From: Bradyrhizobium sp. ORS 285
GTDB taxonomy: Bacteria; Pseudomonadota; Alphaproteobacteria; Rhizobiales; Xanthobacteraceae
DNA length: 64,000 nt
Direction: 5' to 3'
Assembly: GCF_900176205.1 (NCBI RefSeq)
Contig: NZ_LT859959.1
Coordinates: forward strand, 5,849,001 to 5,913,000
Below are positions 61,589 through 64,000 of this stretch, in pieces (position 1 is the first letter of the stretch; each line of letters starts with the position of its first letter). A model generated the notes under the pieces. That model worked only from the letters and a program-made list of their open reading frames with translations. It did no database searches and was not told the origin of the DNA. The position numbers and the translations under genes are program-made.

Positions 61589-62149
61589 TTACCGCGACTG
61601 GGTATCGAGCCACCGCCGCAGGATCTTGGCGTTGCGCATATTGGCGCGGAACAGCACGTCGAACGCATCGCCGGCCACCGGCACCATGCCGATCACGCCC
61701 TCGACCGCGACATTGCCGAGCATGCGGGTGATGACGTGCCAGGGCGCGCCGAGCGCGCGGGCCTCGCGCACCAGCCACAGCGAAAGCGCGGTCGCGATGA
61801 GGTCGCCGACGACGGGGATCAGGCCGATGATGCCGTCGATGCCGTAGCGGATGTTGGTGCCGGGCAGGACGAAGGCGACGTCGAGCAGCTTCGCCACCGC
61901 CTCCAGCCGGGCGATGCGCTGCTCGCGCGTGAGGTTGCCGAACGGATTGGCGCCCTGGAAGTCGAAGCGCACGCCCCCCGGGCCGACAAAGGCGCCATTG
62001 AACGTGGACTGGAACGGTCCTTCCTGCGGAATCTCCCGTCCGTCCTGGTCGATGATCGGCCCGCGTGCCTCCTTGGCGTCGAAATGCGCCTGCGAGGCAC
62101 GTCCGGAGGCGCGGCGGGACGAAGTGGGGCTCTGGTTCTGCATGGCCAT
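61589..62149 (-). CDS. DUF4112 membrane protein
   Basis: A 186-residue protein. A hydrophilic N-terminal half (to about 85) is followed by the DUF4112 segment (RIARLEAVAKLLDVAFVLPGTNIRYGID in outline, GLIPVVGDLIATALSLWLVREA, GMVPVAGDAFDVLFRANMRN), with two hydrophobic stretches carrying the repeated G-x-P-V-x-G-D motif. Probably inner membrane; function unknown. Starts at 62149 or 62143; neither has a strong ribosome site. Confidence 0.85.
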   Translation of the reverse strand: MAMQNQSPTSSRRASGRASQAHFDAKEARGPIIDQDGREIPQEGPFQSTFNGAFVGPGGVRFDFQGANPFGNLTREQRIARLEAVAKLLDVAFVLPGTNIRYGIDGIIGLIPVVGDLIATALSLWLVREARALGAPWHVITRMLGNVAVEGVIGMVPVAGDAFDVLFRANMRNAKILRRWLDTQSR

Positions 62150-62206
62150 GACATGGCAACGCGCGAGGCAGGACACAAGTTGCGTCGAATGGCCGCCGGG
62201 CTGCCG

Positions 62207-63166
62207 CTAGCGCCCGCGCGCGCCGGTCGGGGTCAGCCCGAAGCGGCGCCGGAAGCAGCGGTTGAAATAGGACAGATCGTTGAAGCCGCAGGCAAAGGCG
62301 ATATCGCTGATGCGCCGCGCGTCCCCAGACAGCAGATCCATGGCCTTGCGCAGGCGCAGCTCGTTCAGGCGCGCGGAGAAGCCGGCCCCGGCCTCATGGA
62401 GCAGATCGTTGACGTAGCGCTCCGACAGGCCAGCCGCGGTCGCGAGCTTCTGGGCCGAGAAGTCGGGCTCGGCAAAGCGCTCGTTGAGGATCGCCAGCAC
62501 GCCGCTCAGGCGAACGTTGCGCAGGCCGCCCCGCCGGGCCTTGAGCATCACCTCGCCGCGGGCGCCGAGACCGAGCGCGACGAGATCGAGCAGATGCTGC
62601 GCGACGGCCGTGCCCGCCTCGTCGGCGGCAGTGGGGTGGGCGAGCAGCAGCTCGCTGTAGTCCATCGCCAGCGACAGCGCCCCGCCCGCCTCGAGCTCGC
62701 GTCCGACGAGATCGTCGACGCCGGGCACCATCGAGCGCAGCGTCACCATCGGCAGATGCACGTTGACGAAGCGCTTGTGGCTCGCGCCGTCGGCGCTGAA
62801 GAACGGCTCATCGAGCTTGAGCAGCACCATGGCGCCGGGACGCAGCACGAACTCGCGGCCGCGATGCACGACCATCGCCTCGCGGCTCCCCGCGTTGCGC
62901 GCCAGGCAATAGCGGTCGTCATTGGTGGCAAGCACCTGGCGCCGCTCGCGCCGCACTTGGGTGAAGGTGCCGTCGCAACGGCCGAGCAGTGTGGTGCCGA
63001 TATGGATCGCATTCATTGCAGCGCGAAACGGCACGTCCTCGGCGGGGTCGAGCTCACCTGTGTTGGAGAAGTGCTCGAACAATTCCGCAAAGCACAAGAA
63101 GCGCTGCCTGTCGTCGAGCTCTTTCGGCAGCATGTCGGTGGACAGCATTTTCCTGACGATGGTCAT
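62207..63166 (-). CDS. AraC-family transcriptional regulator
   Basis: A 319-residue regulator. A FeaR-like N-terminal ligand-binding domain (about 20-190) precedes a C-terminal AraC double helix-turn-helix (215-315; LATAAGLSERYVNDLLHEAG and ISDIAFACGFNDLSYFNRCF). ATG at 63166; a TTG seven codons upstream is possible. The neighbours (DUF4112 and two small exported proteins) suggest no pathway, so the target is unknown. It shares its general plan with the N-terminal half of the fusion at 37579-39912 but is not fused. Confidence 0.9.
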   Translation of the reverse strand: MTIVRKMLSTDMLPKELDDRQRFLCFAELFEHFSNTGELDPAEDVPFRAAMNAIHIGTTLLGRCDGTFTQVRRERRQVLATNDDRYCLARNAGSREAMVVHRGREFVLRPGAMVLLKLDEPFFSADGASHKRFVNVHLPMVTLRSMVPGVDDLVGRELEAGGALSLAMDYSELLLAHPTAADEAGTAVAQHLLDLVALGLGARGEVMLKARRGGLRNVRLSGVLAILNERFAEPDFSAQKLATAAGLSERYVNDLLHEAGAGFSARLNELRLRKAMDLLSGDARRISDIAFACGFNDLSYFNRCFRRRFGLTPTGARGR

Positions 63167-63433
63167 CGCGGCCGGACCCGAGGGCAAGGGAAAATCTGCA
63201 AGGGAAAATCTGCAAGATCAATGTGGCAGGCGCGGGATGAACGGCCGCTGAGGCCAGCGGAGCACATCGAGCGGAGAGCGGGAGCGCCGATCAGTCCAAG
63301 TCGCGGCCCCGTCCATGCTGATGAGTCCAAGACGGCGGCATCGGGTTCAACTACCGATGCCGATGGACGCACGCCAACATGCATGCGGCTCCATTATTCC
63401 AGTCGACAGCTATCAGTGCGAGGAGAGATTGAG

Positions 63434-63679
63434 ATGACCATGTCTTCCGCAGCCCGCAGGCTCGGCCTGGGCGCCGCCCTCACGGTCGGCATCGGGATCG
63501 GCTACGCGCTCGGCGCGCAGCCGCACATGACCGCAACCGTCACCCTGCTGCAATCGGCGCGGGCTGAGCTCGCTCAGGCGACACCCAACAAGGGCGGCCA
63601 TCGCGAGCGCGCCCTCGGGCTGATCGATCAGGCCATCACTGAAGTCCGTGCCGGCATCGCCTTCGCGGCGGGCGGCTAG
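63434..63679 (+). CDS. Small exported or membrane-anchored protein
   Basis: An 81-residue protein with one hydrophobic segment (LGLGAALTVGIGIGYALGA) and a mature helix-forming part (LLQSARAELAQATPNKGGHRERALGLIDQAI in outline). It resembles small rhizobial periplasmic proteins, but I know no function. AGGAGA about eight bases before the ATG supports expression. The next small gene starts 26 bases downstream. Confidence 0.75.
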   Translation: MTMSSAARRLGLGAALTVGIGIGYALGAQPHMTATVTLLQSARAELAQATPNKGGHRERALGLIDQAITEVRAGIAFAAGG

Positions 63680-63705
63680 CCAGAATCACACCAGGGAGAT
63701 CATCG

Positions 63706-63954
63706 ATGCGAACCATCCTCGCCAGCGTCCTCCTCTTGGGAGGCCTCACCGCCACTGCGGCCGCGATGCCGCTGGCCCCCATCAGCACGAGCTCCGAGCC
63801 GGTGATCATCCAGGTCGCCGGCGGATGCGGACCGGGCTGGCATCGCGGCCCGTATGGCGGCTGCCTGCGCAACTTCGCCAACCCCGCAGCTCACGCCTGC
63901 CCGCGCGGCTTCCACATCGGCCCCGGCGGCCGCTGCCGCGGAAATGGCAGATAG
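63706..63954 (+). CDS. Small secreted cysteine/glycine-rich protein
   Basis: An 82-residue protein with a signal peptide (about 1-20, ASVLLLGGLTATAAA) and two related motifs, GCGPGWHRGPYGGC and ACPRGFHIGPGGRC, each with two cysteines and a His-x-Gly-Pro core. It matches the short GCG-x-G-x-x-R-G-P type proteins common in Bradyrhizobium and relatives, whose function is unknown. GGGAG about nine bases before the ATG. It likely forms an operon with the preceding small gene. Confidence 0.8.
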   Translation: MRTILASVLLLGGLTATAAAMPLAPISTSSEPVIIQVAGGCGPGWHRGPYGGCLRNFANPAAHACPRGFHIGPGGRCRGNGR

Positions 63955-64000
63955 AACGGCGGATCGCGCTACGCCGTCGGTGGCTCCGCGAGGGCGGCCG

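Noticed and set aside
1..64000. CRISPR arrays, tRNA or rRNA genes, phage structural genes
   Set aside because: No regularly spaced direct repeats, no cloverleaf with conserved TTCGA arm in context, and no rRNA or phage-like sequence were seen on reading; a dedicated tRNA scan was not possible.

Overview
The window looks like chromosomal DNA of an alphaproteobacterium, most likely Bradyrhizobium or a close relative. The evidence is high GC, typical rhizobial gene families (polyamine-type and polar amino-acid ABC transporters, DUF4112, DUF4864, MocR regulators), and GC-rich palindromic intergenic repeats that I recognise as typical of Bradyrhizobium. The genus call rests on pattern recognition, not on a marker gene. 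No rRNA, tRNA, CRISPR array, prophage or replication origin was seen.

Layout. 1-925: non-coding repeats, including a structured element that recurs near 57.3 kb. 926-7794: aldaric-acid catabolism (LysR regulator, kdgD, gudD, alpha-ketoglutarate semialdehyde dehydrogenase, garD), taking glucarate and galactarate to 2-oxoglutarate. 8007-9986: an exported class II aldolase-like protein and a Tat-exported SMP-30/gluconolactonase-like protein. 10193-15464: a small secreted protein, then a tight run of a patatin-like lipase, an HExxH metallopeptidase-like protein and an MBL-fold hydrolase with no known joint role. 15452-17699: a divergent MocR regulator and PNPOx-like flavoprotein pair. 18056-25642: a seven-gene operon with a polyamine/opine-type ABC transporter and a three-subunit FAD/2Fe-2S dehydrogenase, opposite an IclR regulator. 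25827-32512: a second ABC transporter operon that ends in an amidohydrolase translationally coupled to a CobW GTPase. 32947-42193: a nitrogen-scavenging region with an amino-acid binding protein, a fused permease-ATPase, a formamidase/acetamidase, an AraC regulator fused to a second formamidase/acetamidase behind a textbook sigma-54 promoter, RidA and gamma-glutamyltransferase. 42506-45390: the kynurenine pathway (kynB, kynA, kynU). 45516-48857: a DUF4864 protein, an orphan TAXI binding protein and an MFS transporter. 49335-53920: a periplasmic copper-handling module. 54150-57008: a lower-GC accessory patch with a PD-(D/E)XK protein and an intact IS1182-type element. 57676-63954: an exported TPR-caspase protein, msrA/msrB, small conserved proteins, DUF4112 and an AraC regulator.

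How the genes work together. The window is dominated by scavenging catabolism: each block pairs uptake with oxidation or hydrolysis of small organic acids, amines, amides or amino acids, usually with a local regulator and a plausible inverted-repeat operator. The best candidates for undescribed biology are the AraC-amidase fusion under sigma-54 control, the patatin/metallopeptidase/MBL gene set, the CobW-amidohydrolase pair, and the structured repeat whose two copies show compensatory base changes.
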